DNA of 64,000 nucleotides. Origin: Bradyrhizobium diazoefficiens USDA 110 (GTDB lineage: Bacteria > Pseudomonadota > Alphaproteobacteria > Rhizobiales > Xanthobacteraceae). Position 1 is the stretch's first letter, and every line of letters starts with the position of its first letter. The DNA lies in contig NC_004463.1 of the NCBI RefSeq assembly GCF_000011365.1, positions 1,908,001-1,972,000 of the forward strand, written 5' to 3'. The notes beneath the pieces are model-generated. The model was not told the origin of the DNA. It saw only the letters and a program-made list of their open reading frames with translations, and searched no databases. Below, in pieces: positions 9,810-18,215 of the stretch. The position numbers were made by a program, and so were the translations under genes.

Positions 9810-10193
9810 ATGCAGCCAACTCTCGTCTATGCGATTTGCAGCTTTAACGACATTCCGAGCCGCCAGGCCATCGGATTTCATCTTATGGTCCTCGAAGATG
9901 ACGGCAATCACCGGCCGTGGCCCATCATTGTGGTGCGATGGGGCAAGAAGGTGCTTGGCTATGTCAATAAATGCCCGCACCACAGCGTCAATTTGGACTG
10001 GGAGCAGAACGAATTCCTCGATCCAAACGGTATCCGGCTGATGTGCGGCAAGCACGGTTCGACCTTCGAACTCGGCACCGGGCGGTGCGTCGAAGGTCCA
10101 TGTCAAGGTAGAGCGCTTACGCCGATCGCGTTGGTAGTTGTGGATGGCGACATCTGCGCCGTCGGTGTGCATCTCGCGGAGGACGATGCATGA
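9810..10193 (+). CDS. Rieske-type [2Fe-2S] protein in nif cluster
   Basis: A 127-residue soluble Rieske domain protein. The two cluster motifs are CPHHSVNLD (C-x-H) and CGKHGSTFELGTGRCVEGPC (C-x2-H), as in ferredoxin-type Rieske proteins. It is a likely electron carrier; its partner is unknown. ATG 9810 is preferred over a TTG at 9795, though neither has a strong ribosome site. It stands between nopP and a convergent minus-strand gene and has no close plus-strand partner. Similar small Rieske genes occur in Bradyrhizobium nif regions. Confidence 0.85.
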   Translation: MQPTLVYAICSFNDIPSRQAIGFHLMVLEDDGNHRPWPIIVVRWGKKVLGYVNKCPHHSVNLDWEQNEFLDPNGIRLMCGKHGSTFELGTGRCVEGPCQGRALTPIALVVVDGDICAVGVHLAEDDA

Positions 10194-10207
10194 GCCAACA
10201 ACTGAAG

Positions 10208-10228
10208 ACCGCCCTCAGACCGGGCGGT
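10208..10228. terminator. Hairpin between convergent genes
   Basis: ACCGCCC (10208-10214) pairs with GGGCGGT (10222-10228) around a 7-base loop that holds the stop codon of the minus-strand gene. It lies just after the Rieske gene on the plus strand. The T run is poor on both strands, so this is a candidate bidirectional terminator only. Confidence 0.45.
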
Positions 10229-10805
10229 TCTCGTTGCGGTTTTTCACAGCCTCCATCCTCTTTAGTCCGTCGTCATACGAGATTTCCTCATAGGATAGAT
10301 CGAGATCCCTTGTGGCATCGAGGAGGTAATCAAGCTTGCCGGCCGGATCGAGCTTCTTGATGTCGTCCTTGTTCAGCCCGACCAAGTCCATCATCTCCTT
10401 CCAAACCGTGGATTCATCGCAGGGTAAGACGTGGAAGTTAATATCGCCGAGCTTAACTCGATACTTCGCCAGCAAATCGATGTTGTTGCAGAAAATGAAA
10501 TAGCTGCCGATTGGGCTCAAGGCACCGTCGAGGACGGTCGCGACGTCAACAAGATACGCGAAGGAATGTAGGTAGCCGGCCAGCACGGGGATAGTGCGTT
10601 CTCCGTTTTGGGCGATCGTCAGAACCTGCTCAATGGAATAGTCTGGCGGTCGTTTCTCGTCCGCGACCTGAGTCTGGAACTTTAGTGCGACGTCGCCGCG
10701 AAAGCCGAACCGGCCCGGCTTGGTGGTCGCGCCTTTGAATACGGCGTTGAGAAGGCGGCTCTCCTTCTCAAGTCTGCCGAGTGCAGTGTTCTCGATAGCG
10801 GTCAT
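10215..10805 (-). CDS. Unknown conserved-looking protein, minus strand in nif block
   Basis: A 196-residue protein of a family I do not recognise. I chose ATG 10805 (MTAIENTALGRLEKESRLL) because AAGGAC lies just before it; upstream codons extend the frame to 10979 without a site. The protein is soluble, mixed charged/hydrophobic, with VLTIAQNGERTIPVLAGYL and SPIGSYFIFCNNIDLLAKY as the most conserved-looking parts. It is transcribed against its nif neighbours and converges with the Rieske gene. Its upstream region faces the iscA promoter region (NifA site at 10949), so the two could share NifA control, but I see no minus-strand sigma-54 element. Confidence 0.7.
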   Translation of the reverse strand: MTAIENTALGRLEKESRLLNAVFKGATTKPGRFGFRGDVALKFQTQVADEKRPPDYSIEQVLTIAQNGERTIPVLAGYLHSFAYLVDVATVLDGALSPIGSYFIFCNNIDLLAKYRVKLGDINFHVLPCDESTVWKEMMDLVGLNKDDIKKLDPAGKLDYLLDATRDLDLSYEEISYDDGLKRMEAVKNRNENRPV

Positions 10806-10948
10806 TAAATCTGTCCTTGATCTATGCTCTTCACCGACGCGTTGTCGGAGCCAGATGCGATGCAAATTGCCTGCCGTCGCCTGCGTGGCGGCGTTCAGTG
10901 AAGCTCGGAAAGAAAACGCGCCGGTGGCTGGCACCGCCTTACGTGCCT

Positions 10949-10964
10949 TGTCAGGAACCCGACA
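10949..10964 (+). promoter_or_regulatory. NifA upstream activator sequence
   Basis: TGTCAGGAACCCGACA is an exact TGT-N10-ACA, the NifA binding consensus. It lies 53 bp before the sigma-54 element of the iscA-nifS operon, a normal distance for looping activation. Confidence 0.85.
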
Positions 10965-11016
10965 TCCGTTGCCAGCCAAGGGGCGCGGAAATGAGCATCA
11001 TCAGGCGTCTGCGCGC

Positions 11017-11032
11017 TGGCACGTGACTTGCT
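11017..11032 (+). promoter_or_regulatory. Sigma-54 (-24/-12) promoter of iscA-nifS operon
   Basis: TGGCACGTGACTTGCT matches the RpoN consensus TGGCAC-N5-TTGCW at every position. It lies about 33 bp before the iscA start and is served by the NifA site at 10949. Confidence 0.93.
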
Positions 11033-11064
11033 CTTAGCTGGGCCTAAGCTGACGAGGCAAAGAC

Positions 11065-11385
11065 GTGATCAACCTGACCGATAGCGCAGTCAATGCAATC
11101 AAGAGCGCGATTTCATCTTCGGAGCGGCGGGCGGGTGGTCTGCGCGTCATGATCGAAGCAGGCGGCTGCAATGGATTCAAATACAAGATGGGCATCGCCG
11201 ATGAGCCAAAGCCTGACGACACCGTGATCGACTGCGATGGGCTCAAGGTGTTTGTCGATAGCAAGAGCCGAGAGCATCTGGCCGGCACAACCATCGATTT
11301 CGTGCTGGCACCGGAGAGCTCTGGCTTTACCTTTCATAACCCGAACGCGGCCACCAACTGCTCCTGTGGAAAATCATTCGGCTGA
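11065..11385 (+). CDS. A-type Fe-S carrier (IscA/HesB family), nif-linked
   Basis: A 106-residue A-type Fe-S cluster carrier. The three conserved cysteines are present: GGCNGFKY near residue 35 and the C-terminal NCSCGKSFG pair. It is expected to accept clusters made with sulfur from NifS and pass them to nif apoproteins. The start is GTG 11065 with GAGG upstream. It is the first gene behind the NifA/sigma-54 promoter and is followed by a small gene and nifS, which fits a dedicated nif cluster assembly unit. Such genes have been called iscN in rhizobia. Confidence 0.92.
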   Translation: MINLTDSAVNAIKSAISSSERRAGGLRVMIEAGGCNGFKYKMGIADEPKPDDTVIDCDGLKVFVDSKSREHLAGTTIDFVLAPESSGFTFHNPNAATNCSCGKSFG

Positions 11386-11418
11386 TGGAAACATTGATCA
11401 GGCGATAAGGAAAGGGCA

Positions 11419-11712
11419 ATGAACCACACCGGCCGAACCAGACCGACTGAAGAACTCGTCGATCCCCACGATGCGAGAGGGTCCCGTTCGCTGCGCGAAC
11501 GAAGAGATCGGACCCAATCGCCAAGCCGAAGCTGGCGCCTGTTAGCTGATCGGCACGATAGCAGCATGCTCTTGGCGCGGCTCGACAATGCTGGCAAGCC
11601 GTACAAGCTTCCGAGCGTGAGTCTAGAAGGGATTCAGGGGCACCTGGTAGGTAAGATCGGAGGTTTGGATCGCCTGGTCCTCGTTGTTGCTGCAGGCGGG
11701 GTGGTGCAGTGA
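11419..11712 (+). CDS. Small protein coupled to nifS, function unknown
   Basis: A 97-residue frame between iscA and nifS. I do not recognise a family. The first half is basic and polar (RGSRSLRERRDRTQSPSRS); the second half has LPSVSLEGIQGHLVGKIGG and LVLVVAAGG. AAGGAAAGG sits about 6 bases before ATG 11419, and the stop overlaps the nifS GTG by 4 bp (GTGA). Good ribosome site plus coupled stop/start make it likely that it is translated, if only to couple nifS expression. Confidence 0.6.
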   Translation: MNHTGRTRPTEELVDPHDARGSRSLRERRDRTQSPSRSWRLLADRHDSSMLLARLDNAGKPYKLPSVSLEGIQGHLVGKIGGLDRLVLVVAAGGVVQ

Positions 11713-12890
11713 GCGAGAATCGAGCGCCGATTTACCTCGATAACAATGCAACGACGCGAACTGATCCATCCGTCGTGCAAACCATGTTGCCTTTCTTCAC
11801 TGAGCAATTCGGCAATGCCTCGTCCGCGCATGCCTTTGGCAACGAGGCCGCAATTGCGGTGAGGCAGGCACGGAGAAGCTTGAGCGGCCTGCTAGGTAGT
11901 GCATACGATCACGAAATCGTCTTCACCTCGGGAGGGACCGAAGCCAATAATGCCGCAATCCTCTCGGCACTTGCAACCCAGGAAGGTCGAGACGAGGTTG
12001 TCACCACTTCGGTTGAGCACTCCGCCGTACTTGCGCTAACGGAGCAATTGGCGGCAAGGGGAGTCAAGACGCGCATTATTGCCGTAGATGCTTGCGGCCG
12101 GCTCGACATCGAGGCGTTTCGCTGCGCGCTTGGGCCACGCACAGCGATTGCCTCGGTTATGTGGGCCAATAACGAGACCGGAACGATATTTCCCGTGAAG
12201 TGTCTGGCCGGGTGGACCCGTGAGGCGGGAGCGCTATTTCACACAGATGCGGTGCAGGCCATTGGTAAAGTACGCTTAAACCTAAAGGACAGCACGATCG
12301 ACATGCTTTCACTATCCGCGCACAAACTGCACGGCCCGAAGGGGGTAGGTGCGTTATATTTGCGTAAAGGGACAAAATTCCAGCCGCTGATCTGCGGCGG
12401 ATCACAGGAACGAGGGCGGCGCGCTGGGACCGAGAATATTCCCGGAATCGTCGGACTAGGAAAAGCTGCCGAACTTGCGGCGGAGCGGCTTGAACCCGAG
12501 CGCATCCGCATTGGCGCGTTACGTGACCGCCTTGAGCAGGGAATTTTGCGCAATGGCGAGTGCGTTGTGCTTGGCGACATTCGCAATCGTTTGGCGAATA
12601 CGACTAATATTGCCTTCGACCATCTCGAAGGTGAAGCGATTGCCCACCGTCTTAACCGGGCGGGCATCGCCGTATCGCTCGGGTCAGCCTGCAGGTCGGG
12701 CTCAATGCAGCCATCGCATGTTCTGCGTGCCATGCAGGTGCCTGCGTGGCGGATGCACGGCGCCGTGCGCTTTTCTCTTTCGCGCGAAACCTCCCTCGCC
12801 GAAGTCGATGAGGCCGTGTGCGCTGTGTCAGATATCGTGACTCGCATGCGCGCCAGCTCCCGCGCCACGGTCAGGGAGCAGACCTCGTGA
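11709..12890 (+). CDS. nifS: Cysteine desulfurase NifS
   Basis: NifS is a PLP enzyme that takes sulfur from L-cysteine for nitrogenase Fe-S clusters. Its 393 residues are normal. The PLP lysine is in SAHKLHGPKG, the PLP phosphate region in TSGGTEANN, and the catalytic cysteine loop in GSACRSGS near residue 325. The start is GTG 11709, overlapping the preceding gene by 4 bp; its own stop overlaps the next gene by 4 bp. The whole iscA-nifS-nifT set therefore reads as one tightly coupled operon under NifA control. Confidence 0.97.
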   Translation: MSENRAPIYLDNNATTRTDPSVVQTMLPFFTEQFGNASSAHAFGNEAAIAVRQARRSLSGLLGSAYDHEIVFTSGGTEANNAAILSALATQEGRDEVVTTSVEHSAVLALTEQLAARGVKTRIIAVDACGRLDIEAFRCALGPRTAIASVMWANNETGTIFPVKCLAGWTREAGALFHTDAVQAIGKVRLNLKDSTIDMLSLSAHKLHGPKGVGALYLRKGTKFQPLICGGSQERGRRAGTENIPGIVGLGKAAELAAERLEPERIRIGALRDRLEQGILRNGECVVLGDIRNRLANTTNIAFDHLEGEAIAHRLNRAGIAVSLGSACRSGSMQPSHVLRAMQVPAWRMHGAVRFSLSRETSLAEVDEAVCAVSDIVTRMRASSRATVREQTS

Positions 12891-13111
12891 AAATCATGAT
12901 CCGCCGCTCTCCGGACACGGGCTTGTCAATCTACGTGCCAAAAAAGGATATCGAAGAGTCAATCGTGGCCTCCGAGTACGAGACCCTATGGGGCGGCTGG
13001 ATCAAAGTCGCTAACGGTTGGGTGCTCGATTTGCCCGAGATGGCGAGCGACACACGGTTACCGATCACAATCGACGCGAAGAAGCGGGATGAGAGCGGCG
13101 ACGATCCATGA
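12887..13111 (+). CDS. nifT: Nitrogen fixation protein NifT/FixU
   Basis: A 74-residue member of the NifT/FixU family. It opens MKIMIRRSPDTGLSIYVPKKD and holds the characteristic block WGGWIKVANGWVLDLP. Its precise role is unknown; it is usually next to nifB or nifS. The start is GTG 12887, overlapping the nifS stop (GTGA). Some rhizobial annotations call it fixU. Confidence 0.93.
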   Translation: MKIMIRRSPDTGLSIYVPKKDIEESIVASEYETLWGGWIKVANGWVLDLPEMASDTRLPITIDAKKRDESGDDP

Positions 13112-13626
13112 AGCGCTCACGGAGATGAGCGCTGTCGATGCGGCGGATGCAAAGGTTACTCTCGCCGACCTTGGCGCCCGCCCTGGGGACCGAGATCATT
13201 GTCGTCTCTCTCGTCCTGGCATCAGGGAATTGAAAATGCGATGTGCTGAGCACACCAGATGCATCGGTCGGCTTATTCGCCGGTAAGTCGGCGCTGTCTC
13301 GGGGCTTTGGGGGTCGACTGGCTGCGGCGCAGCATATCAAGATCAGCAAACGTCGGCCCGCCGCGACGGCATTGATGAGGCGGGGTTTACTCAGCCAGTC
13401 GGGACAAGGCGATTGCACCATCATCTTTGGCCCTCATTGCTGCCTGTCATATTCGGACGCGTGTTGCCCTAGTATTGGCCTTATGATGTCCGGCTTCCCC
13501 AGTTCGGATCGGGCCAATTGAGAGCGGCAGCGCGCGAAAGCCCGTTCAGATGAGCTGGATCGGGGCGAGCCCCGCGAGAGTGAAAAGCACACGAGATGGA
13601 GCCCCGAGTGAGAATGGCGACGCATC
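13112..13626. other. Intergenic stretch before the nifB promoter
   Basis: About 515 bp after nifT. Open frames here have no ribosome site and no recognisable product. I see no clear terminator with a T run. Confidence 0.45.
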
Positions 13627-13642
13627 TGTCGCTTTGCCAACA
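13627..13642 (+). promoter_or_regulatory. NifA upstream activator sequence for nifB
   Basis: TGTCGCTTTGCCAACA is an exact TGT-N10-ACA, placed 86 bp before the sigma-54 element of nifB. Confidence 0.8.
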
Positions 13643-13727
13643 AGCTCATCATTGCTGTCTTGCAAGTGCCAACGCTATCGCTGCGCCTACTCGGTGTACT
13701 GTGGTTGCATTCGCATCATCCTCGCCA

Positions 13728-13743
13728 CGGCATGCAAGTTGCT
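13728..13743 (+). promoter_or_regulatory. Sigma-54 promoter of nifB
   Basis: CGGCATGCAAGTTGCT matches the RpoN consensus at 14 of 16 positions, with the essential GG and GC doublets at the right spacing. Transcription would start near 13754, upstream of all candidate nifB starts. Confidence 0.85.
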
Positions 13744-13858
13744 AATCTTCCTGAAGCGCGCTCTAGGATGATCTGTGGGCGTCGATGCTTGCAGGGGAGT
13801 GATCTCGGTCGTGGAGCGCGGAAAATATATCAAAGCAGCGGTCAATAGCGGGAAGATC

Positions 13859-15358
13859 ATGCAGTCCATAACCGAGCATAAGGGCTGCCGCGCTTCGGCG
13901 AAGACCGGGCGGGCGAGCTGCGGCTCGCAGGCCGGCCGAGGCGATCTGCCGGTCGAAATCTGGGAAAGGGTGAAAAACCATCCCTGTTACAGCGAGGATG
14001 CGCACCATCATTACGCTCGCATGCATGTCGCGGTCGCACCTGCCTGCAATATCCAGTGCAACTACTGCAACCGAAAATACGACTGCGCCAATGAATCGCG
14101 TCCGGGTGTGGTGAGCGAGAAGCTCACCCCTGAGCAGGCAGTGAGAAAAGTGATCGCGGTCGCGACGACCATTCCGCAGATGACGGTACTTGGCATCGCT
14201 GGTCCCGGCGATGCCCTGGCCAATCCAGCAAAGACGTTCAAAACGCTCGCGTTGGTCACCGAGGCTGCTCCTGACATCAAGCTGTGTCTGTCAACCAACG
14301 GACTAGCGCTGCCAGACTATGTCGATACCATCGTGAGGGCCAAAGTTGACCACGTCACCATCACCATCAACATGGTCGATCCTGAAATCGGAGCCAAGAT
14401 TTATCCATGGATCTTCTTCAACCACAAGCGATACACCGGCATCGAGGCGGCAAGGATACTCACCAATCGCCAGCTTCAAGGGCTCGAGATGCTTAGCGAA
14501 CGGGGCATTTTGTGCAAGATCAACTCGGTGATGATCCCCAATATCAATGATGACCACCTGGTCGAGGTCAACAAGGCGGTCACGTCGCGCGGTGCCTTCC
14601 TTCACAATATCATGCCGCTGATCTCCGTACCCGAGCACGGAACAGCATTTGGCCTCAACGGTCAGCGCGGTCCGACGGCTCAAGAATTGAAGACGCTGCA
14701 AGATGCTTGCGAAGGGAAGATAAACATGATGCGGCATTGCCGGCAGTGCCGCGCTGATGCGGTCGGTCTACTCGGCGAGGATCGCAGCGCGGAGTTCACC
14801 AATGATCAGGTGATGAAAATGGACGTCCATTATGACCTAGAGATGCGCAAGGCTTATCAAAAAAGGGTAGAGAATGAGCGCGTCTCCAAAGTCGCGGCCG
14901 GTCAAAAGGAGTTGGCGGGAGTCTCCGGAGAGATGAGCGCGATCACTGTTCTAGTAGCCGTCGCAACTAAGGGCTCGGGATTGATCAACGAGCACTTTGG
15001 ACATGCAAAGGAATTCCAACTGTACGAGCTCTCCACATCCGGCGCCAAGTTCGTCGGGCTACGTCGTGTGGAGGGTTACTGCCAGGCCGGCTATGGCGAG
15101 GAAGATAGGCTATCCGTGATCATGCGCGACATCCGTGACTGCCACGCGGTCTTCGTGGCTAAGATCGGCGGCTGCCCCAAGAGCGGCCTGATCAAGGCTG
15201 GGATCGAGCCGGTCGATCAATTCGCCTATGAGTACATTGAGAAGTCGACGATCGCTTGGTTCAGGGCCTATGTCGGCAAAGTAAAGCGCGGGGAGATCCA
15301 GCATGTGCAGCGCGGCGTGCCCCCGCGTTGGCCTGGAGATCGGATCTCTGCGGCGTAA
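13859..15358 (+). CDS. nifB: FeMo-co biosynthesis radical SAM protein NifB
   Basis: NifB fuses [4Fe-4S] units with a carbide from SAM to form NifB-co, the FeMo-co core. The radical SAM motif is CNIQCNYC at about residue 63. The N terminus has the NifB signature [21 protein letters not shown]. The last ~110 residues are a NifX-like domain ([22 protein letters not shown]), the usual fusion. ATG 13859 ([10 protein letters not shown], 499 residues) is preferred on protein similarity and GGGAAG upstream; GTG 13775 is also downstream of the promoter and would add 28 residues. fdxN follows 10 bp later. Confidence 0.96.
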   Translation: MQSITEHKGCRASAKTGRASCGSQAGRGDLPVEIWERVKNHPCYSEDAHHHYARMHVAVAPACNIQCNYCNRKYDCANESRPGVVSEKLTPEQAVRKVIAVATTIPQMTVLGIAGPGDALANPAKTFKTLALVTEAAPDIKLCLSTNGLALPDYVDTIVRAKVDHVTITINMVDPEIGAKIYPWIFFNHKRYTGIEAARILTNRQLQGLEMLSERGILCKINSVMIPNINDDHLVEVNKAVTSRGAFLHNIMPLISVPEHGTAFGLNGQRGPTAQELKTLQDACEGKINMMRHCRQCRADAVGLLGEDRSAEFTNDQVMKMDVHYDLEMRKAYQKRVENERVSKVAAGQKELAGVSGEMSAITVLVAVATKGSGLINEHFGHAKEFQLYELSTSGAKFVGLRRVEGYCQAGYGEEDRLSVIMRDIRDCHAVFVAKIGGCPKSGLIKAGIEPVDQFAYEYIEKSTIAWFRAYVGKVKRGEIQHVQRGVPPRWPGDRISAA

Positions 15359-15368
15359 GGAGGAATAT

Positions 15369-15593
15369 GTGCCATTCAAAATCATCGCCTCGCAGTGCAC
15401 GAGCTGCTCAGCTTGCGAGCCTTTATGCCCGAACGTTGCTATTTCGGAGAAGGGGGGAAACTTTGTCATTGAAGCGGCGAAATGCAGCGAATGCGTGGGG
15501 CATTTTGACGAACCGCAATGTGCCGCTGCCTGTCCGGTCGACAACACCTGCGTGGTTGACAGGGCCTTGCCTCGCTACCAGGCGCCCGTCTGA
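15369..15593 (+). CDS. fdxN: 2[4Fe-4S] ferredoxin FdxN/FrxA
   Basis: A 74-residue bacterial-type ferredoxin. The cluster motifs are [12 protein letters not shown] and [18 protein letters not shown], the second with the longer loop typical of FdxN next to nifB. The start GTG 15369 has a strong AAGGAGG just before it; the frame runs further upstream but without such a site. It is likely an electron donor for NifB or nitrogenase. It is 10 bp after nifB and so in its operon. Confidence 0.93.
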
Positions 15594-15843
15594 AGTGTGG
15601 AGCCTGACCGGCAATGCAATCGCTGGTGCTGAACACGTCCCAAACGTCGCGCTGCGAACTGGCGGCTCCGCAGGCGCCGGCGTCTGCTCTTACGGACGGT
15701 GGCCGCTCTGGATTCCTGCGATGGGGCTGTTGCTGGCGGGCAGCACAGCCTGGCGACATTTCGGCGCTCGAGGGCGCCTCGTGATGCGGAGCAGAGTGTC
15801 CCCTCGGCGTGCCCCCGCGCCGTCGGTGCATGAGGAGCGAAAT

Positions 15844-16158
15844 ATGAACAGAATTCTCCGGGATAGCGACGCCGTCGAGCTAAGCGACCCACCCGCCTTC
15901 AGCTTTGGCCAAAAGCTTCGCGCCAATCGCGTCATCCGGAATGATGGCACCTATCCCGGCAAGGAGATCGGAGACGTCTTGGTCAAGAAGGGGGAGGTGG
16001 GCTACGTCGTCTCGATCGGCACGTTCTTGCAGCAATTCTACATCTACGGCGTGGAGTTTTTGGAAAGCGGCTACCGCGTTGGCATGAAACGCAAGGAACT
16101 TGAGCCAGTGGATGCAGGCGAGGAGGTCGATGATTTGCCACTACCGGAGGAGTCATGA
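15844..16158 (+). CDS. nifZ: Nitrogen fixation protein NifZ
   Basis: NifZ (104 residues) helps P-cluster maturation in the MoFe protein. The core DGTYPGKEIGDVLVKKGEVGYV is trimmed here to GTYPGKEIGDVL and GEVGYVVSIGTFLQQFYIY, both diagnostic. ATG 15844 has GAGGAG about 8 bases before it. About 250 bp without a gene separate it from fdxN. Its stop overlaps the start of the next frame by 4 bp (ATGA). Confidence 0.94.
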   Translation: MNRILRDSDAVELSDPPAFSFGQKLRANRVIRNDGTYPGKEIGDVLVKKGEVGYVVSIGTFLQQFYIYGVEFLESGYRVGMKRKELEPVDAGEEVDDLPLPEES

Positions 16159-16472
16159 CTCAGCGAGGTTTTCCAAAATATTGGTGGGGCCAGCGGGGTA
16201 AACCGACAGCCGACCTGATCAAGCACCGCTCATCGGTCGATACGGAGACGGACGGAGCTTCGCTCGCCGCCAGGCCGAGCCGCCAGACCGTCATCGATAC
16301 TCTCAACAACAAAGCGCATGAGCCTATCTTTATCGTTGATTTTGGTGAGGAGCTGCTCATCTGCTGGAGTTCAAGAGAACATCAAAAGGCATTGAAGGGA
16401 GGCTTTCATCATGAATTCCGCACTGATGAGGAAAGTAAAACCGGGGTTGGCGCGTCATCTCAACGAGCTTGA
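16155..16472 (+). CDS. Unknown small protein after nifZ
   Basis: A 105-residue frame that starts within the nifZ stop (ATGA at 16155). I do not recognise a family. Its N terminus is basic (QRGFPKYWWGQRGKPTADL) and its middle has EPIFIVDFGEELLICW. The 3' end overlaps the next gene by 62 bp in another frame. The coupled start supports translation; the long overlap and the unremarkable C terminus argue some caution. Confidence 0.55.
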   Translation: MTQRGFPKYWWGQRGKPTADLIKHRSSVDTETDGASLAARPSRQTVIDTLNNKAHEPIFIVDFGEELLICWSSREHQKALKGGFHHEFRTDEESKTGVGASSQRA

Positions 16473-16770
16473 TCGCAAACGGATCGAACGCGGCTTGAGC
16501 GCGCGGAAGCGCTATCTCTACGTCTCGCCAAACGTGACGCCCGTGTGGGGCGGCTACTGCATCGAGAGTCCCTGCTGCTCGCGCAATATCGACAAGGATG
16601 GCGCGCTCGTCGATGTCGCGCTGATCCTTTATGATGGCGTGACCGGGATCTGGAAGCTGTTTCGCAAAAATCATGCGGGGGGAGTCTGGGAATTTTACAG
16701 CCTCTATCATCGCTTGATCCCTGCAATCGACGAATTGAATGCGGATCCTGAGCGCCTGTTCTGGCAATGA
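16411..16770 (+). CDS. DUF3024-like nif-associated protein
   Basis: A 119-residue protein I tentatively place in the DUF3024 family on the LFRKNHAGGVWEFYS-like segment near its C-terminal half. Other visible blocks are RYLYVSPNVTPVWGGYC and ESPCCSRNIDKDG, with three cysteines in the middle. ATG 16411 is preceded by GGAGG. It lies in the run of small genes between nifZ and nifH, all in the same direction, so a nitrogen fixation role is inferred from position only. Confidence 0.7.
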   Translation: MNSALMRKVKPGLARHLNELDRKRIERGLSARKRYLYVSPNVTPVWGGYCIESPCCSRNIDKDGALVDVALILYDGVTGIWKLFRKNHAGGVWEFYSLYHRLIPAIDELNADPERLFWQ

Positions 16771-16803
16771 AGGACCACCGTCCCCGAGGATAGAAGAACG
16801 ACG

Positions 16804-17148
16804 ATGGCGATCACGACCGAGGAATTGATCGAGATCGAACGGCTGCTTGCTGCCGATAGCGACGGCATGGGTCCCTTTGTCCAGCTGCGCCGCGGGCGGG
16901 GCGTGATGCGTGAGTTCGACACTCAACGCGGGCGACCGGGATCGCATTGGCCAAAGGAATGTTGGGCCGTGAGCAATGAGCCGGCCGAATACGGCGCAGT
17001 GCTGTGCAAGCCTACCGATGATGTCTTGGAGTGGTGTCGCATGGTCGAGCAGTGCTACGACGCGCATCTGCAATCACGTGAAGGAGTCCCGCTAAGATAT
17101 TCGAAATCGACCACATTACAGTCGAGCTTGTCGGGTGTCAGCTCGTGA
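16804..17148 (+). CDS. Unknown nif-associated protein
   Basis: A 114-residue protein starting MAITTEELIEIERLLAADSD. I do not recognise a family. It has GPFVQLRRGRGVMREFD and HWPKECWAVSNEP as distinctive segments and two cysteines in the C-terminal half. It lies 33 bp after the DUF3024-like gene, same direction, so probably the same operon. No signal peptide or membrane segment. Confidence 0.65.
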   Translation: MAITTEELIEIERLLAADSDGMGPFVQLRRGRGVMREFDTQRGRPGSHWPKECWAVSNEPAEYGAVLCKPTDDVLEWCRMVEQCYDAHLQSREGVPLRYSKSTTLQSSLSGVSS

Positions 17149-17176
17149 TCGTAAGCGGCCAAAATAAGGAATCGGT

Positions 17177-17398
17177 ATGAGCTTGTAACAAATCATCATC
17201 CACGTCCGCTTCGCCCCGAATGGGCGGGTGATACAAATCGGCCAGCGTCCAGGGAAGCTCACTCCGAACGGGTGGTTCGATGTCCTCAACACCCGTGCCA
17301 GCTCGGCTTATCAGCCGCTCGCTCGTGGCCGCGGGGTATTCCGGTTGAGCCGAACTGCTGTCGATACCTTAAAGCAGGAAACGACGGGGCCGGGTTGA
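17177..17398 (+). pseudogene. Small nif-associated gene with early in-frame stop
   Basis: ATG 17177 with AAGGA 7 bases upstream reads Met-Ser-Leu and then TAA (17186). The same frame then stays open to TGA 17396 and encodes a coherent peptide with IIIHVRFAPNGRVIQIGQRP and NGWFDVLNTR. This looks like a real small gene (73 codons) with one nonsense mutation at codon 4. No ATG lies downstream in frame; a GTG near 17228 is the next possible start. Family not recognised. Confidence 0.55.
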
Positions 17399-17420
17399 GC
17401 GAACCGGTAACCGCGATTTG

Positions 17421-17717
17421 ATGAGTGAACAGATCGAGGGCGACGCCGTCTCTCCGGCCGACATTATTGTTCTGAGCGAGGCCATGGGCATTCAATCGCT
17501 GATAGCGGCGAGAACGTCGGCATTGCCGCAACTTCCCTCAATTGTGAGGCGCGCTATGACGCATTTGGTGTGCAACTTGCTCTTCGAGAAAGTTGATCGG
17601 GGGGATTGTTGCATGAATGAGAGGTCTCGATGCCGGGAGAAGAGGTTGTCATTGATCAGCAGGCGACCTTCGGACGTGAAGGTGCCTATCGCTCATCTCA
17701 GCGACGACAGCGAGTAA
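17421..17717 (+). CDS. Possible small protein, weak evidence
   Basis: An open frame of about 98 codons from ATG 17421 (MSEQIEGDAVSPADIIVLSEA). The first ~50 residues look protein-like (LIAARTSALPQLPSIVRRAM); the rest is basic and unremarkable. No clear ribosome site. Position inside the nif run, between the broken small gene and the [2Fe-2S] protein gene, is the main support. Confidence 0.3.
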   Translation: MSEQIEGDAVSPADIIVLSEAMGIQSLIAARTSALPQLPSIVRRAMTHLVCNLLFEKVDRGDCCMNERSRCREKRLSLISRRPSDVKVPIAHLSDDSE

Positions 17718-17867
17718 GGCGCCCGACCATTCCGACTGCCTTCGCAAGCGGGAGTTGGTGTCAGCAGGTGTCCATGCGCCAATGGACGGTCATCGTTGGA
17801 CATTGCGGGCGGCTATGCGCTCACATCTCATCCCGACAGCTGAAATTCACTATCAGAGGATAGGCGC

Positions 17868-18215
17868 GTGAACTCAGAAAAAGAATTTCATCTCCCTCAA
17901 CTCTATAGGCACCATGTCTTTGCGTGCAACACGCAGCGTCCGCCAAACCATCCCCACGGCAGTTGTGGCGCCTCCGGCGCGCAAGCTCTGTGGGATCGAA
18001 TGGGCAAGGCGATCGAAGCGCAAGGCCTCGACGATATTGGCTTCGCGACTGCGGGCTGCCTTGGCTTTTGTAACTCTGGTCCTTTGCTGGTTGTCTATCC
18101 CGACGGAGTCTGGTATCGCGCGACCACGCCTGAGGATGTCGACGAGATCGTCATATCCCACCTCAAGCACGGCCAACGTGTCGACCGGCTTGTGATAGTG
18201 CTCAAGCGAAGCTAG
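17868..18215 (+). CDS. Thioredoxin-like [2Fe-2S] ferredoxin
   Basis: A 115-residue ferredoxin of the thioredoxin-like (Shethna/FdxD) type. It opens HHVFACNTQRP and has AGCLGFCNSGPLLVVYPDG, giving the four-cysteine pattern C-x(n)-C and C-x3-C of this fold. The start is GTG 17868 with GAGGA upstream. It is likely a redox partner or protectant in nitrogen fixation. It ends the run of small genes that began with nifZ. About 400 bp without a gene follow. Confidence 0.88.
   Translation: MNSEKEFHLPQLYRHHVFACNTQRPPNHPHGSCGASGAQALWDRMGKAIEAQGLDDIGFATAGCLGFCNSGPLLVVYPDGVWYRATTPEDVDEIVISHLKHGQRVDRLVIVLKRS

Noticed and set aside
10190..10363. Short plus-strand frame starting in the Rieske gene stop
   Set aside because: It is antisense to the unknown gene at 10215 and has shadow-type composition.
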